Made by a program: the position numbers and the translations under genes. From Bdellovibrio sp. ZAP7 (GTDB lineage Bacteria > Bdellovibrionota_B > Oligoflexia > Oligoflexales > RGVZ01): a DNA stretch of 64,000 nucleotides. The notes below the pieces were generated by a model. The model saw only the letters and a program-made list of their open reading frames with translations, was not told the origin of the DNA and did not search any database. This document shows, one piece after another, positions 43,211 to 52,806 of this stretch. The stretch covers positions 1-64,000 of the forward strand of contig CAMDKS010000017.1 of NCBI GenBank assembly GCA_945900755.1, given 5' to 3'. Each line of letters starts with the position of its first letter. The first letter of the stretch is position 1.

Positions 43211-44206
43211 ATGAGCGCTTCAAATGTCGGCGAATTTGATCGAGAAATCAAGCAGTTCTCGGAACGCATTGAACACGTTATGGCTGGTTTTTCATCACGG
43301 ATTGTTGGTCAATCTTATATGGGGCAGCGACTTTTGATGGCCTTGATTGCGGATGGTCATGTTTTGTTAGAGGGCTTGCCTGGTCTCGCAAAAACACTAG
43401 CCGTCAAAACCATGAGTGAATTGACTGGGCTAAAATTCTCCAGAATTCAATTCACTCCTGATTTGTTGCCCGCGGATGTTACAGGGACTCAGGTTTATGA
43501 TCCCAAGCAAGGAACCTTTCACGTTCGCAAAGGTCCTCTTTTTTCAAATTTGGTTTTGGCGGATGAAATCAATCGCGCTCCGGCCAAAGTGCAATCGGCG
43601 CTTTTGGAGGCGATGCAGGAACGTCAAATAACAATCGGTAGTGAAACCTTTCTCCTTGAGCACCCGTTTCTTGTCATGGCCACACAGAACCCTGTGGAGC
43701 AAGAGGGGACTTATCCGCTACCTGAAGCTCAGGTGGATCGTTTTATGTTTAAGGTTAAAGTTGTTTATGGAAGCGAGCGAGACGAAATGGAAATGCTGAG
43801 GCGGGCGAGTTCGGGAACCCTTACTGCGCCGCTAAAATCAGTTCTATCGCGGTCTGACATTATCGAGGGACGACAGCTAGTTTCAAAGGTTAGAGTTTCT
43901 GACAAGATCCACCAGTATATAGTTAGCCTTGTTTTTGCTAGTCGGGAACCGGCTCGTTATAAAATGACGGAAATCGTGCCTTGGATTGATACGGGCGCTA
44001 GCCCACGGGCCACGTTATTTTTGGAGAAAGCGTCTCGGGTGAATGCGTTGTTACAGGGTCGTGATTTCGTAACGCCACAAGATGTTAAAGATGTCGCCAT
44101 GGATATTCTGCGTCACCGCATAACCCTTAGTTACGCGGCGGAAGCAGAACAGATCACGAGTGAGCGCGTGGTTCAAAAAATTCTTGACCGGGTTGAGGTT
44201 CCTTAA
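43211..44206 (+). CDS. moxR: MoxR-family AAA+ ATPase
   Basis: 331 aa from ATG 43211, with GGGGGG 5 nt upstream. Walker A GLPGLAKT, Walker B LVLADEINRAPAKVQSALLEAMQE, sensor 1 in MATQNPVEQEGTYPLPEAQVDRF, and the MoxR lid domain are intact. MoxR ATPases act as chaperone-like partners of VWA proteins. Here it is the first gene of seven tightly overlapping genes ending with batE, and the four VWA-type or Bat products downstream are its likely clients. Confidence 0.95.
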   Translation: MSASNVGEFDREIKQFSERIEHVMAGFSSRIVGQSYMGQRLLMALIADGHVLLEGLPGLAKTLAVKTMSELTGLKFSRIQFTPDLLPADVTGTQVYDPKQGTFHVRKGPLFSNLVLADEINRAPAKVQSALLEAMQERQITIGSETFLLEHPFLVMATQNPVEQEGTYPLPEAQVDRFMFKVKVVYGSERDEMEMLRRASSGTLTAPLKSVLSRSDIIEGRQLVSKVRVSDKIHQYIVSLVFASREPARYKMTEIVPWIDTGASPRATLFLEKASRVNALLQGRDFVTPQDVKDVAMDILRHRITLSYAAEAEQITSERVVQKILDRVEVP

Positions 44207-44222
44207 GGGAGCGAGTCCATCA

Positions 44223-45128
44223 ATGTTATCTGCAGAAACAATTGCGCGTATTAAGGCTCTTGATTTGAGGGGTCGTCACATGGCGACAGATCTCATGTCG
44301 GGGGACTATGCAAGTGCGTTTCATGGACGCGGAATGGAATTCCACGAAGTCAGGGAATATGTTCCTGGAGACGATGTCCGAGGAATTGATTGGAATGTCA
44401 CAGCGAGAATGAACCAGCCGTTTATAAAGGTCTTTCGCGAAGAGCGCGAGTTGACGGTCATGCTATTGGTCGATATTAGTGCCTCGTTAGCCTCTGGCCT
44501 GAAGCGATCCCGTCGGGATGCCACTGCGGAATTGGCGGCTGTTATCGCCTGGCTAGCGATTCGGGGAAACGACCGCGTGGGTCTTATGCTCTTTGGTCCA
44601 TCGGTCGAACATTATGTCCCGCCTAGAAAAGGCCAAGGCCATGTGTGGCGAATTATTCGCGACGTGATGACTTGGACAAAACAGGGCACAGGTTCGAATA
44701 TTGACGGAGCCTTGGATCAAGTGGCGAAAGTGGTCAGGCGGCGAGCGGTTTGCTTTGTTATTTCAGATTTTTTAACAGGTCCAATTTCCAAGTCGCTTGG
44801 AAGGGTTGCAAAACAACACGACGTGACGTGCGTACATATGGGCCAAGATCCTCTAGACGGAGCTATTATAAGCGAGGGAGGTCATTTTTTAGGTGGGGGC
44901 GTGAGTGTGTTTGTCGATCGTGAAACAAACGAGTTAGTGGAGGTTGATACATCAAATCGTTTTACTAGAAAGTCCATTGTTGACGCCCATCATCTTAGAA
45001 TTCAAAACTTAGAAGACGTCGTGCGTAAGTCGGGTGCCGATATGTTTACGGTTAAATCCAATGATTCGGCCATTGATCCCCTGGCCGCTTATCTTCGACA
45101 CCATCAAGGTCGGAGAATAAAAAGATGA
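44223..45128 (+). CDS. DUF58 VWA-like protein
   Basis: 301 aa from ATG 44223, with AAGGGAG about 11 nt upstream. A longer frame overlapping moxR is less likely. The DUF58 signature GRGMEFHEVREYVPGDDVRGIDWNVTAR is present in outline, then a VWA fold with a MIDAS-like DISAS and SDFLTG. There are no membrane segments in this copy. It follows moxR and precedes the DUF4381-like gene with a 4-nt overlap, the usual order in MoxR-Bat loci. Confidence 0.92.
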   Translation: MLSAETIARIKALDLRGRHMATDLMSGDYASAFHGRGMEFHEVREYVPGDDVRGIDWNVTARMNQPFIKVFREERELTVMLLVDISASLASGLKRSRRDATAELAAVIAWLAIRGNDRVGLMLFGPSVEHYVPPRKGQGHVWRIIRDVMTWTKQGTGSNIDGALDQVAKVVRRRAVCFVISDFLTGPISKSLGRVAKQHDVTCVHMGQDPLDGAIISEGGHFLGGGVSVFVDRETNELVEVDTSNRFTRKSIVDAHHLRIQNLEDVVRKSGADMFTVKSNDSAIDPLAAYLRHHQGRRIKR

Positions 45129-45766
45129 GTAATCTTGTTAAAGACGATGCAAAAGCCGATGCAAAAACAACAGAATTGCAAAAAACTCCGCCTCATGGAA
45201 TGAAGGGTGCACTTGGGCCGAGCGACACGATTACTCCTAAGCCGTTTTTGGTGGGGGCCTGTGTTATTTTGCTTGTGGCACTGTTCGCTGCAATGGTCAT
45301 GTTTCTCATGGACTGGCAACGTCGTCGTCGAATGAAGATGGGGAATGAGAGCTCAAAAGTTCTTGATCCGACGGCCTGGGCAAGGCTGCGCGCTTCCATT
45401 AGCCTTATTAGAGTTCCGGGACTTGATCTTGGGAACTCAGAGGAAAATTTAGAGTGGAATCATTTTAGTAGTGAGGTGAGTCTTTGCCTCCGGCGAGCCC
45501 TTGAGCTTCGTATAGGATTGCCACTGGCCGAAAGTACCACCGAGGAGATATTGGCTCTTTTGTCTAAACGTCAAGTACAGCTGGAGGTTTTGACAGAACA
45601 AGAGCTACAGCAAATACTAGGTCGCATGGACCGTGTGCGTTTTGGTGGGCATAGAATCAATTGTGATGAGGGCGCCAAAATACTATCGGATTTGGTGGAC
45701 TGGTGTCATCGATTGGAACAGGGAGTTCCGAGTGAGAAGGGGGAGTTGCGTGTCTTTGATAAATAA
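45125..45766 (+). CDS. single-pass membrane protein of the Bat operon (DUF4381-like)
   Basis: 213 aa. A hydrophilic N-terminal tail of about 38 residues, one transmembrane segment (about 41-62, FLVGACVILLVALFAAMVMFLM), a basic stop-transfer RRRR, then a cytoplasmic helical domain (about 85-200). DUF4381 is the family that usually occupies this slot between DUF58 and the first VWA gene, but similarity is judged by eye and position. ATGA overlap with the DUF58 gene; the next gene starts inside its end. Confidence 0.65.
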   Translation: MSNLVKDDAKADAKTTELQKTPPHGMKGALGPSDTITPKPFLVGACVILLVALFAAMVMFLMDWQRRRRMKMGNESSKVLDPTAWARLRASISLIRVPGLDLGNSEENLEWNHFSSEVSLCLRRALELRIGLPLAESTTEEILALLSKRQVQLEVLTEQELQQILGRMDRVRFGGHRINCDEGAKILSDLVDWCHRLEQGVPSEKGELRVFDK

Positions 45767-46781
45767 TATTTTTTCAAGCTTCCCTTTCGCCATGCCGTTC
45801 ACTTTTATGACGCCATTATGGCTCCTTGCTTTGCCGCTCATTTTTGTGCCTTTTTGGACGGATCGACGAGCTCGTCGTCATGCGATTCCGATAGCGAGCA
45901 CGTTAATTATGGTTCCGCGTCATGTCCGAAAAAAAATTCCGATTCTTAGGCACGGCGGTTGGGTTTTGAGAACGTTAACATTATTATTAGTCATCGTTGC
46001 ATTGGCACGGCCGCAGCTTGGAGAGCGTCAGGGCAAAAGAACCACCAACGGCATAGATGTGATGCTGGCCATTGACACATCTGGCAGTATGCGGGCTCGG
46101 GACTTCGAGGTTAACGGGCAGCGACCTGACCGCCTTGAGGTGATTAAAGTCGTTATTGCCGATTTCATCGAGGCTCGGCCTGACGATCGCATTGGCATGG
46201 TCGTTTTTGGAAGTGAAGCTTACACTCAGGCTCCGTTGACGTTAGATCACGACGTCCTTCAAAAATTTTTAGATAGAGTCGAAATTGGAATGGCAGGAGA
46301 CGGGACAGCTATAGGCGACGGGCTGGCTGTTGCTATTAAACGACTGAAGGATACACAGGGCGAAAGTCACGTTGTCGTGTTGCTAACGGACGGTGCCAAT
46401 AATGCTGGTCGTATTGACCCTGTGGCTTCTGCACAGGCTGCCAAAGCCTTAGGAATTCGCGTTCACACCATTGGGGTAGGTAGTGATGGAATCGTGCCGA
46501 TTGTACAGAATGGCCGGGTATTTCATATTAAAGGCGACATAGACGAGGCCACCCTTAAGCGTATTGCAGATGAAACGGGGGGCGTGTATCGCCGCGCAGT
46601 CGACACCAATGCGTTGATCAATGTTTATCGCGAGATTGACAAGCTGGAGAAAAATCGCCGCGAAGATAAGGATGAGCATCGCGGTCGCGACATTTTTTCA
46701 CCGATCATCGCGGCCGCAATTTTACTGCTGCTAGCTGAAGCATTGTGGCGATTGACAAAGTATCGGAGAGTTCCTGCATGA
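45750..46781 (+). CDS. batA: BatA-like membrane VWA protein
   Basis: About 343 aa from GTG 45750, with GGGGGAG 5 nt upstream. ATG 45792 is an alternative. Two N-terminal transmembrane segments (LWLLALPLIFVPFW and LRTLTLLLVIVAL) flank a basic loop. A VWA domain with intact MIDAS (DTSGSM, TDGANN) follows, then a C-terminal transmembrane segment (IIAAAILLLLAEALW). The VWA should face the periplasm and bind a divalent metal and a protein ligand. The name comes from Bacteroides aerotolerance loci; the actual function here is unknown. Confidence 0.9.
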   Translation: MSLINNIFSSFPFAMPFTFMTPLWLLALPLIFVPFWTDRRARRHAIPIASTLIMVPRHVRKKIPILRHGGWVLRTLTLLLVIVALARPQLGERQGKRTTNGIDVMLAIDTSGSMRARDFEVNGQRPDRLEVIKVVIADFIEARPDDRIGMVVFGSEAYTQAPLTLDHDVLQKFLDRVEIGMAGDGTAIGDGLAVAIKRLKDTQGESHVVVLLTDGANNAGRIDPVASAQAAKALGIRVHTIGVGSDGIVPIVQNGRVFHIKGDIDEATLKRIADETGGVYRRAVDTNALINVYREIDKLEKNRREDKDEHRGRDIFSPIIAAAILLLLAEALWRLTKYRRVPA

Positions 46782-48541
46782 TGAAGTATTGGAATCATTT
46801 GCAGGATTTGTTTATGAACTCGTGGCCGATGATGAGTTGGTTGAATGTGGCTCGCCTAAACTGGCTAGTCCTTTTACCTGCACTGGCGCTATTATTGTAC
46901 CTAGCTTTTTACCGTCTTAGACTGAGACTCTCGATCGCACAATCATCCATTTGTATGGGAGCCCCTCGCTGGACATTGCGACGGATAGTATCGTGGTTAA
47001 AGGGAATTTTTATTAGCTTAGCTTTAATTAGCCTTATTGTTTCAAGCGCTGGGCCTCGGATTGGTTGGACTTGGATTGAAAGCCGACAAAGCGGTATGGA
47101 TATTGCTGTTGCAGTGGATGTGTCTCGGAGCATGATGGCGCAAGATTTGGACCCATCAAGACTTGAGCAAGCGAAGCGACTGATTATTGATTTGCTCGAC
47201 GTCTCTGTGGGTGACCGTATTGGACTGGTTGTGTTTGCGGGGGCTGCGTTTGTCCAATGCCCGCTAACCGCAGATCATGGTGCGGTCCGGTCATTTTTAG
47301 AGTTATTGAATACCGATATGATTCCTGTTGGAGGAACAGATATAGCTGGAGCGTTGGGGGAATCCCTTAGAGCGTTAGATGCGGGTGGGGAGGATAAGGG
47401 GCAGGGTAAAATAATTGTTTTGCTGACTGATGGCGAGGATCATGTAGGAGCGATCGACGCAGCCATGAGTGAGATTGTTAAATCAAAAGCAAAAGTAATC
47501 ACTGTCGGCATGGCTTCGGAGGCAGGGGCGCCCATTCCAGATCCACAAGGTGGATTTCTTAAGGATAAGAATGGGAATGTTGTCGTTAGCCGCTTGAGTG
47601 AGAGCTCTCTAAAAATGATTGCTGAGAAGAGTGGCGGGGAGTATATTAGAGCCACTGACGTTGGAGCTTCAGTGTCCAAACTGTACCAGGACATCATTCG
47701 TCAAAAGGGCACGGTCCGCGAGACTCAAGCTAAAAAGGAGCGTCTTTGGTTTGAACGATATCAGTGGCCTGCTGCATTGGCGTTTGTGTTGCTAGTTTTA
47801 GAGATGTTTCTTGTCGATGTGCGCTTAACGGCTATAAGCGTTTTATTTGTATTTCTAGGATTTTTAGGGGCGCCGACGATTGCGAAAGCGAGTACGGCGG
47901 ATCATGATCGATATAATCAGGCACTCGAAACATTCTTTGCGGGTGATGCGGCTAAAGCTAAAGATGAGTTTGAGGCGTTGGCCAAAGAGAGTTCGGGCGA
48001 TGTTAAACAACGTGCCCTGTACAATCTCGGAAATATTATGGGTGCGGCAGGTAAATTTGACGACGCGGTTAAACTATTTGAGGCCGCCCTTGCTTTAAAT
48101 AGCCAAGATCAACAGGTGCGCGATAATCTCGAGTGGGCAAAGAAAAACTCCGACGCCAAAAAAGAAAAGGACGATAAGGATAAAAAACCCGGGGACAAGT
48201 CTGAGGACAAAGATAAAAAACCTGGCGACAAGTCCGAGGACAAAGATAAAAAACCTGGAGACAAGTCTGACGACAAAGACAAAAAACCTGGTGACAAGTC
48301 TGAGGACAAAAAAGCCGACGACAAAGATAAAAAACCTGGCGACAAGTCTGACGACAAAGATAAAAAACCTGGCGACCCTGCTAAACAGCAGGCCGCTGAA
48401 CAACCCAAGCAGCCGCAGGACTCCATGACTGCGGAAGAGGCCGAAAAACTCCTGAGAACAGCCAATGACAACCGCAAGGCGTTCGTGCCTATAAGCCGCC
48501 AAGGAAAATCATCGCCGACCGCCGTCAAGGAAGATTGGTAA
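46778..48541 (+). CDS. batB: fused BatB-BatC protein: VWA plus TPR plus charged repeats
   Basis: About 587 aa from ATG 46778, which overlaps the batA stop; GGAGAG is upstream. Two N-terminal membrane segments precede a VWA with intact MIDAS (DVSRSM, GGTD, TDGEDH). Then come two closely spaced membrane segments (WPAALAFVLLVLEMFL and ISVLFVFLGFLGA). A TPR region follows (about 385-455, ALYNLGNIMGAAGKFDDAVKLFEAALALN in outline), as in BatC. After the TPR are six copies of an 11-residue charged unit with core KDKKPGD, then a C-terminal part resembling the BatC end (MTAEEAEKLLRTANDN). In many species BatB and BatC are separate. Confidence 0.88.
   Translation: MMKYWNHLQDLFMNSWPMMSWLNVARLNWLVLLPALALLLYLAFYRLRLRLSIAQSSICMGAPRWTLRRIVSWLKGIFISLALISLIVSSAGPRIGWTWIESRQSGMDIAVAVDVSRSMMAQDLDPSRLEQAKRLIIDLLDVSVGDRIGLVVFAGAAFVQCPLTADHGAVRSFLELLNTDMIPVGGTDIAGALGESLRALDAGGEDKGQGKIIVLLTDGEDHVGAIDAAMSEIVKSKAKVITVGMASEAGAPIPDPQGGFLKDKNGNVVVSRLSESSLKMIAEKSGGEYIRATDVGASVSKLYQDIIRQKGTVRETQAKKERLWFERYQWPAALAFVLLVLEMFLVDVRLTAISVLFVFLGFLGAPTIAKASTADHDRYNQALETFFAGDAAKAKDEFEALAKESSGDVKQRALYNLGNIMGAAGKFDDAVKLFEAALALNSQDQQVRDNLEWAKKNSDAKKEKDDKDKKPGDKSEDKDKKPGDKSEDKDKKPGDKSDDKDKKPGDKSEDKKADDKDKKPGDKSDDKDKKPGDPAKQQAAEQPKQPQDSMTAEEAEKLLRTANDNRKAFVPISRQGKSSPTAVKEDW
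48176..48376 (+). repeat. 33-bp tandem repeats in batB
   Basis: Five full 33-bp units from 48176, 48209, 48242, 48275 and 48323 and a partial sixth from 48356. A 15-bp insertion (48308-48322, residues KKADD) follows unit four. Units differ by a few mostly synonymous bases, so they are not all fresh copies. Confidence 0.92.
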
Positions 48542-48555
48542 AAGGGGACATAAAA

Positions 48556-50370
48556 ATGGGTGAGCTATCGAAAATAATTATTTTGGCGCTTGTTGTGACA
48601 GGCTCGGCGTCGTCTTATGCCGGCACCATGACTGCAGAAATAGATCGAATGCAGTCCAGTCTTGACGAGCCTTTTAACATGAATGTAACCGTTCAGGGTT
48701 CACTAGACGGTGAATTGATTGAACCAGAATCAAAGGATTTCGAATTTAATAGAACGGGAACGTCCACCAATATTTCAGTTGTCAATGGCACGATCACCAA
48801 GGAAAGGCAGTATTCCTATCAAGTCCGAGCCCTCAAAGAGGGGCGTCTTACGATACCGTCTCTCAAGGCTCGAGTTGATGAGGAAGATCTGCAAACAACA
48901 CCCTTTCAAGTGGAGGTGAAGGGCGGAGTCGCTGAGCCTTCTCGCGAGGATGTTAAGTCGAATACGAAATTAATTTTTGTGGAACGTGAACTGCCTAAAA
49001 AAACTATGTATCAAGGCGAGGTGATCATTTCAAAAATACGGTTATTAACAAGGGCCCAGCTAACCGGTGCAACCCCAAGTCGTGATGCAGCCCCCGATTG
49101 GCGGTTGATTGGCACAGAGGGCCAAAAAAATTCGGAGGTGGTTCGTGACGGGGCTAGATGGAATGTCATTGAGATGAGTGAGGGATTAATTCCTTTGAAA
49201 GTTGGAAAAATTAAAGCCCCATCTTTTGGTATTAGCGCAACCTGGATTCAACCGTCCGCCCGCAAGCAACGCAATCCTCAGAATATTTTCGATATGCTGC
49301 GAAACGGAAACCTTAGCATGGGGGAAGAGGTCAGTAAAAAACTTTTTTCAGACGTGATTGAGGTCGAAGTGAAGCCCCTTCCGAATCCAAGGCCGGCAGA
49401 GTTTTCCGATATCGTTGGGGCCTTTACTTTGACGTCCAACATTTCCAAACGTAAAATCGGGGCGGGTGAGACGGCAACAGTGACCTTGGAAATCAAGGGT
49501 CAGGGTGCCCTAGATCATATGAAAGACGTTGTCCTTACCATTGTTGGTGCGCGAGTCTACGCCGATAAACCGGTGTTAACAGAGAAAATTGAAGTGGGAG
49601 CGGGACTTGTTTCTACCAAAATTTTGAAATTTGCGGTGGTTCCAAATGCACAAGGCACGGTAGATCTTGGGTCTGTTAAATTGGCCAGTTTTAATACCTT
49701 CACAGAGTCCTATGAGACGATGACTGTAAATCTTGGCGCTTTGGAGGTGGGAGTTCCAAGTTTGACGCCGACTGGCACCGGTGCCGTGTCCTCTAATCCT
49801 GCAGTTCCCGCCGCTGGTTCTACAGAGGCAAGTGCAACGGCTTCCGCCACTCCAAATGCAGCATCTCCAGTGGCAGTACCGAACACTCCGTTGGTTCCCA
49901 GAGTTGTAACCGATCAGCCCGAGGTCGTGCGTCCTTGGTTTTTAGGGCCGGTGGCTTTGGCCATAGAAATATTATTGGTGGCTGGATTATTTGGGGGATT
50001 GATCTTGCGTCGTGGCTTGCGTCGCCTAAAGTCGTCAGCTCCGTCAGTCAAAAAGAAGACCGCAAAGCAATGGCAGGGATTGATCACAGAGTTAGCCGCA
50101 GGTGATCGTCTCATTTTTGATCGTGCTGTTGCCCAATTGAAAGAAATTCTTTCTGCAAATTCTAAAGACCCGCTGGCGATGACGTCTCGTGATTTGATTC
50201 TCAGTGCTGAGGCTATGAAATTTGAGCCAGTTCAAGTGGAGGTCCTACGTCGATTGCTGAAGGAGTTGGACCGACTTGCTTATAGTGATGCGTCCAATCA
50301 ATCGCTAGAATCGTCTAGCCTTGCGGATTTGACGGCACTTTTGACCTACTGCCAGTCGCGGGGTATTTAA
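48556..50370 (+). CDS. batD: BatD-like exported membrane protein
   Basis: 604 aa from ATG 48556, with GGGGAC upstream. Signal peptide (IIILALVVTGSASSYA, cut near AGT). A series of periplasmic beta-sandwich domains (BatD/oxygen tolerance type) with recurrent GEV or GAGETATVTLEIKGQG strands lies at about 22-400. A Pro/Ala/Ser/Thr-rich linker follows (about 408-455), then one transmembrane segment (about 467-488, PVALAIEILLVAGLFGGLIL) and a cytoplasmic helical tail of about 115 residues. It sits between BatB/C and BatE with short gaps or overlaps. Confidence 0.88.
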   Translation: MGELSKIIILALVVTGSASSYAGTMTAEIDRMQSSLDEPFNMNVTVQGSLDGELIEPESKDFEFNRTGTSTNISVVNGTITKERQYSYQVRALKEGRLTIPSLKARVDEEDLQTTPFQVEVKGGVAEPSREDVKSNTKLIFVERELPKKTMYQGEVIISKIRLLTRAQLTGATPSRDAAPDWRLIGTEGQKNSEVVRDGARWNVIEMSEGLIPLKVGKIKAPSFGISATWIQPSARKQRNPQNIFDMLRNGNLSMGEEVSKKLFSDVIEVEVKPLPNPRPAEFSDIVGAFTLTSNISKRKIGAGETATVTLEIKGQGALDHMKDVVLTIVGARVYADKPVLTEKIEVGAGLVSTKILKFAVVPNAQGTVDLGSVKLASFNTFTESYETMTVNLGALEVGVPSLTPTGTGAVSSNPAVPAAGSTEASATASATPNAASPVAVPNTPLVPRVVTDQPEVVRPWFLGPVALAIEILLVAGLFGGLILRRGLRRLKSSAPSVKKKTAKQWQGLITELAAGDRLIFDRAVAQLKEILSANSKDPLAMTSRDLILSAEAMKFEPVQVEVLRRLLKELDRLAYSDASNQSLESSSLADLTALLTYCQSRGI

Positions 50371-51098
50371 TGCTGCCTCGAGATTTTAGTGAGACCTTTA
50401 ATGCGGCGGTCAATTCTGCTGATTGGCCATTGGTTATAATTCTAGGCGAATCGGCCATTGCAGAGCAGAGTGCCTCAGTTCCAATGATCTATAATTTGGG
50501 ACTCGCTTATTTAAAAACAGGGAATGCACCGCTTGCAGTATCAGTATTTTTAAGTGTGCCCCTCGCAGATCAAGATCAGAATTTTCGGGGGGCTTTGGAT
50601 GAAGGTTTGCGCATAGCGGGAGCTTCAAGGGATGACTTGGAGTTAGGGGCTCACGGGTTTTATGGAGCTATGACAACCGTGGCCCGCACTCTCACGATCA
50701 TAGATCCTTATAGTTGGTGTGTATCGTCTCTTGGTCTATCCATTTTGATTGGAATGCTGTTCATTTTTGGCCAGAAAAAATTAGCGAGACCAATGGTGCG
50801 TTCGGCGTTAAATTTTTCTTTGATTTTTTCACTGTCCATGACTTTGGTGGCAGGCATCGGCATTGGCATTGAATATTTCTATCAATGTCATTGGGGTGCG
50901 ACGATCAGTAAAGACGTGGCCTCGATTAAGCCGAACCCAAATGAGGATGCAATGGTTTCCAAAACACTTAAGCCCGGAAAACCACTTCTCGTTTTAGGAG
51001 ATGTGACAACGCCGTGGGTTCGTGTTATCGAATCCGACGGCGGTGATGGTTGGATGAATGCTCAGGAGCTGCGAGTTGTAACGATCACTCAGCATTAA
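50370..51098 (+). CDS. batE: BatE-like TPR and SH3-domain membrane protein
   Basis: 242 aa. ATG overlaps the batD stop (TAATG). The N-terminal TPR-like helices (about 15-90) include MIYNLGLAYLKTGNAPLAVSVF in outline. Two transmembrane segments follow (about 118-136 and 148-168), then a C-terminal bacterial SH3-like domain (about 192-236, LKPGKPLLVLGDVTTPWVRV). This TPR-TM-TM-SH3 plan is that of BatE. It closes the operon, and its 3' end overlaps the convergent exported-protein gene by 14 nt. Confidence 0.85.
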   Translation: MLPRDFSETFNAAVNSADWPLVIILGESAIAEQSASVPMIYNLGLAYLKTGNAPLAVSVFLSVPLADQDQNFRGALDEGLRIAGASRDDLELGAHGFYGAMTTVARTLTIIDPYSWCVSSLGLSILIGMLFIFGQKKLARPMVRSALNFSLIFSLSMTLVAGIGIGIEYFYQCHWGATISKDVASIKPNPNEDAMVSKTLKPGKPLLVLGDVTTPWVRVIESDGGDGWMNAQELRVVTITQH

Positions 51099-51819
51099 TC
51101 AAGGCATTAATGGCATTTCCATTTAATACTCGAACATGGATCAAATAGGTGTTGCCAGATTCCAATTTTTCCTCAAAGGCCTGGCGATACTCAAAGCGAT
51201 TATTGACAGCGCCACGGCACTCGTCGTCATAGACAATTTTGGCAATGGGCTGAATGACGATTGTGTTGTCGTCGCCCACAACGGTTAATATCTTGTCTAA
51301 TTTTACGCAGCCGATTAGTAGGTATGGGTGTTGACCCTTTAACACCAATTCTCGAGTGCCATTAGCAAGAGTGTCAATGGATACAGAATTTACTTGTGCA
51401 TAAAAATAATCGTCCGCATCGTCGCGCGTTGCCGGAACAATTTTTAGAGTTATGGCGGAAGCATTAGGGCTATTCTTGACACTGATTGTATAAATTCCTG
51501 CGATCAAATGGCGATCTAGCTCAACGCTTTTGATGAACGGGGTTATTAGTTGCGTGCAAAGCGCCTGTGGGTAGTAAAAAGCTTGAGCTTGAATCTCGAT
51601 GGTTCTACTTATTTCATTTACAGAGGCTTGTGCGGGGCCCATTTTATAGCAACTGCTGGTGAAAAATCCGTGGACAATAAGCTCTACTTTATCGTTATCG
51701 TCAAAACCTTGGGGAACAAATACTTTTTCAACTGGCGCATCTACTAACACCGAGTCATCCGCAAAGGCGGTGCTGTTTAGACTCGAGAATGCCACACAAA
51801 TTAGTAATGCTTTTATCAT
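51085..51819 (-). CDS. exported protein of unknown function
   Basis: 244 aa from ATG 51819, with AAGGAG 6 nt upstream on the minus strand. A longer frame to 51912 is not needed. Clean signal peptide (ALLICVAFSSLNSTAFA, cut before DD). The mature part is beta-rich with four Cys (SCYKM, ALCTQ, IGCVK, DDECRG) that could form two disulfides. It includes the Bdellovibrio-like start of a domain, VFVPQGFDDNDKVELIVHGFF, seen by eye only. No family recognised. Single gene. Confidence 0.7.
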   Translation of the reverse strand: MIKALLICVAFSSLNSTAFADDSVLVDAPVEKVFVPQGFDDNDKVELIVHGFFTSSCYKMGPAQASVNEISRTIEIQAQAFYYPQALCTQLITPFIKSVELDRHLIAGIYTISVKNSPNASAITLKIVPATRDDADDYFYAQVNSVSIDTLANGTRELVLKGQHPYLLIGCVKLDKILTVVGDDNTIVIQPIAKIVYDDECRGAVNNRFEYRQAFEEKLESGNTYLIHVRVLNGNAINALINAE

Positions 51820-51983
51820 AAAAACTCCTTCACTTTTTGTAAAAATTCCGATGTTAAAGGATCGACTTCCTATAAATCTCCCCCACTGGAGAGTTCTATA
51901 GCATCGAATCAATTACATTTGGAAGCATTGGCCGGCCAGTTAACATCGGAAAAAAATTGATTTTTGCGTGAAATGAGCGACGG

Positions 51984-52009
51984 CTAGTCGCTTTTGCGCC
52001 CGCGACTAG
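51984..52009 (-). terminator. possible terminator hairpin at the end of the lipoprotein gene
   Basis: CTAGTCGC (51984-51991) / GCGACTAG (52002-52009) with a 10-nt loop; the arm includes the TAG stop of the lipoprotein gene. The A/T-rich stretch that follows on the minus strand is not a clean U-tract, so this is a weak call. Confidence 0.4.
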
Positions 52010-52647
52010 TCACATGTGAACGGATCTAAAGTCCCTTGGGTCGATAAGACGATCGAATTAAAAACGGCGCCTGGGGGTCCCAATTTTTTATCTGCAATGG
52101 AATAAGTTCCAGCTGCTGCCGTTGATTTAGGTGTGGCTGCAGGATCGGTTGGGGTGCTTGGGGTGCTTGCTGGGGTTGTTTCGACGGTTGGTGGTGTCTC
52201 AGTGAATATTTTTTTGACAAAATAGGCATAAAGCTTTCCATCAGATCCTTTTGCGCACTGATTCGGTTCATAGCCATCCGCAATCCAGCCGTCGACCATT
52301 GTCATCATCGGTTGACCATTTACTGTGGCGTTTTGGTAGGTGGCCGCCACGGTCGCTCGAGTGCAGGTAGCGTCTCTGGTAAAGCCCGGAACGCAAGTTT
52401 TAGAGGAGAACAAATATAGGCCAGAACAGGCTAAAACAGCGGGGGAACTGAAGACTTTTTCCCAGCAAGTGGTCGCAAGAGGAGTCGTCGGTGCTGCGGT
52501 TCCTGCGTCAATTTTGGGGCTACTGTTTGAACTGTCTTTTGAGCGAGGGGTCTCCGAAGCGTCAGGTGCGGAGCATGAAATGACTAAGTTTATGGCTAAA
52601 ATCCATAAGACTAAGTAGAAATTGTGATTTTTAAGGAGGTTTTTCAT
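52006..52647 (-). CDS. small lipoprotein of unknown function
   Basis: 213 aa from ATG 52647; an in-frame TTG at 52695 would lengthen it and neither has a good ribosome site. Lipobox LVISCSA gives Cys25. A Ser/Pro/Thr-rich linker follows, then a domain with six Cys (TTCWEKVF, LACSG, KTCVPGF, ATCTRA, NQCAKG, FTCD) that may be disulfide-bonded, and a second Thr/Pro stretch near 163-185. No family recognised. Confidence 0.65.
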   Translation of the reverse strand: MKNLLKNHNFYLVLWILAINLVISCSAPDASETPRSKDSSNSSPKIDAGTAAPTTPLATTCWEKVFSSPAVLACSGLYLFSSKTCVPGFTRDATCTRATVAATYQNATVNGQPMMTMVDGWIADGYEPNQCAKGSDGKLYAYFVKKIFTETPPTVETTPASTPSTPTDPAATPKSTAAAGTYSIADKKLGPPGAVFNSIVLSTQGTLDPFTCD

Positions 52648-52806
52648 AAGGTTTGCATTCTTTCTATTACTTAAAAATGTATTTATAATAACCAACTAGC
52701 GTATCGGAACGATTAACACAGACCAATCATCACATAAGTATCATCGGTAATTTGGGAAAAAACTTGAGCAGAAACAGTAACATGCCAAATATACTGGATT
52801 TTTTTG

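Noticed and set aside
48095-48528. Two long minus-strand frames with VARFFIFVLRL-like and SPGFLSLSS repeats
   Set aside because: They are the complements of the KDKKPGD repeat of batB; periodic because the DNA is repetitive.
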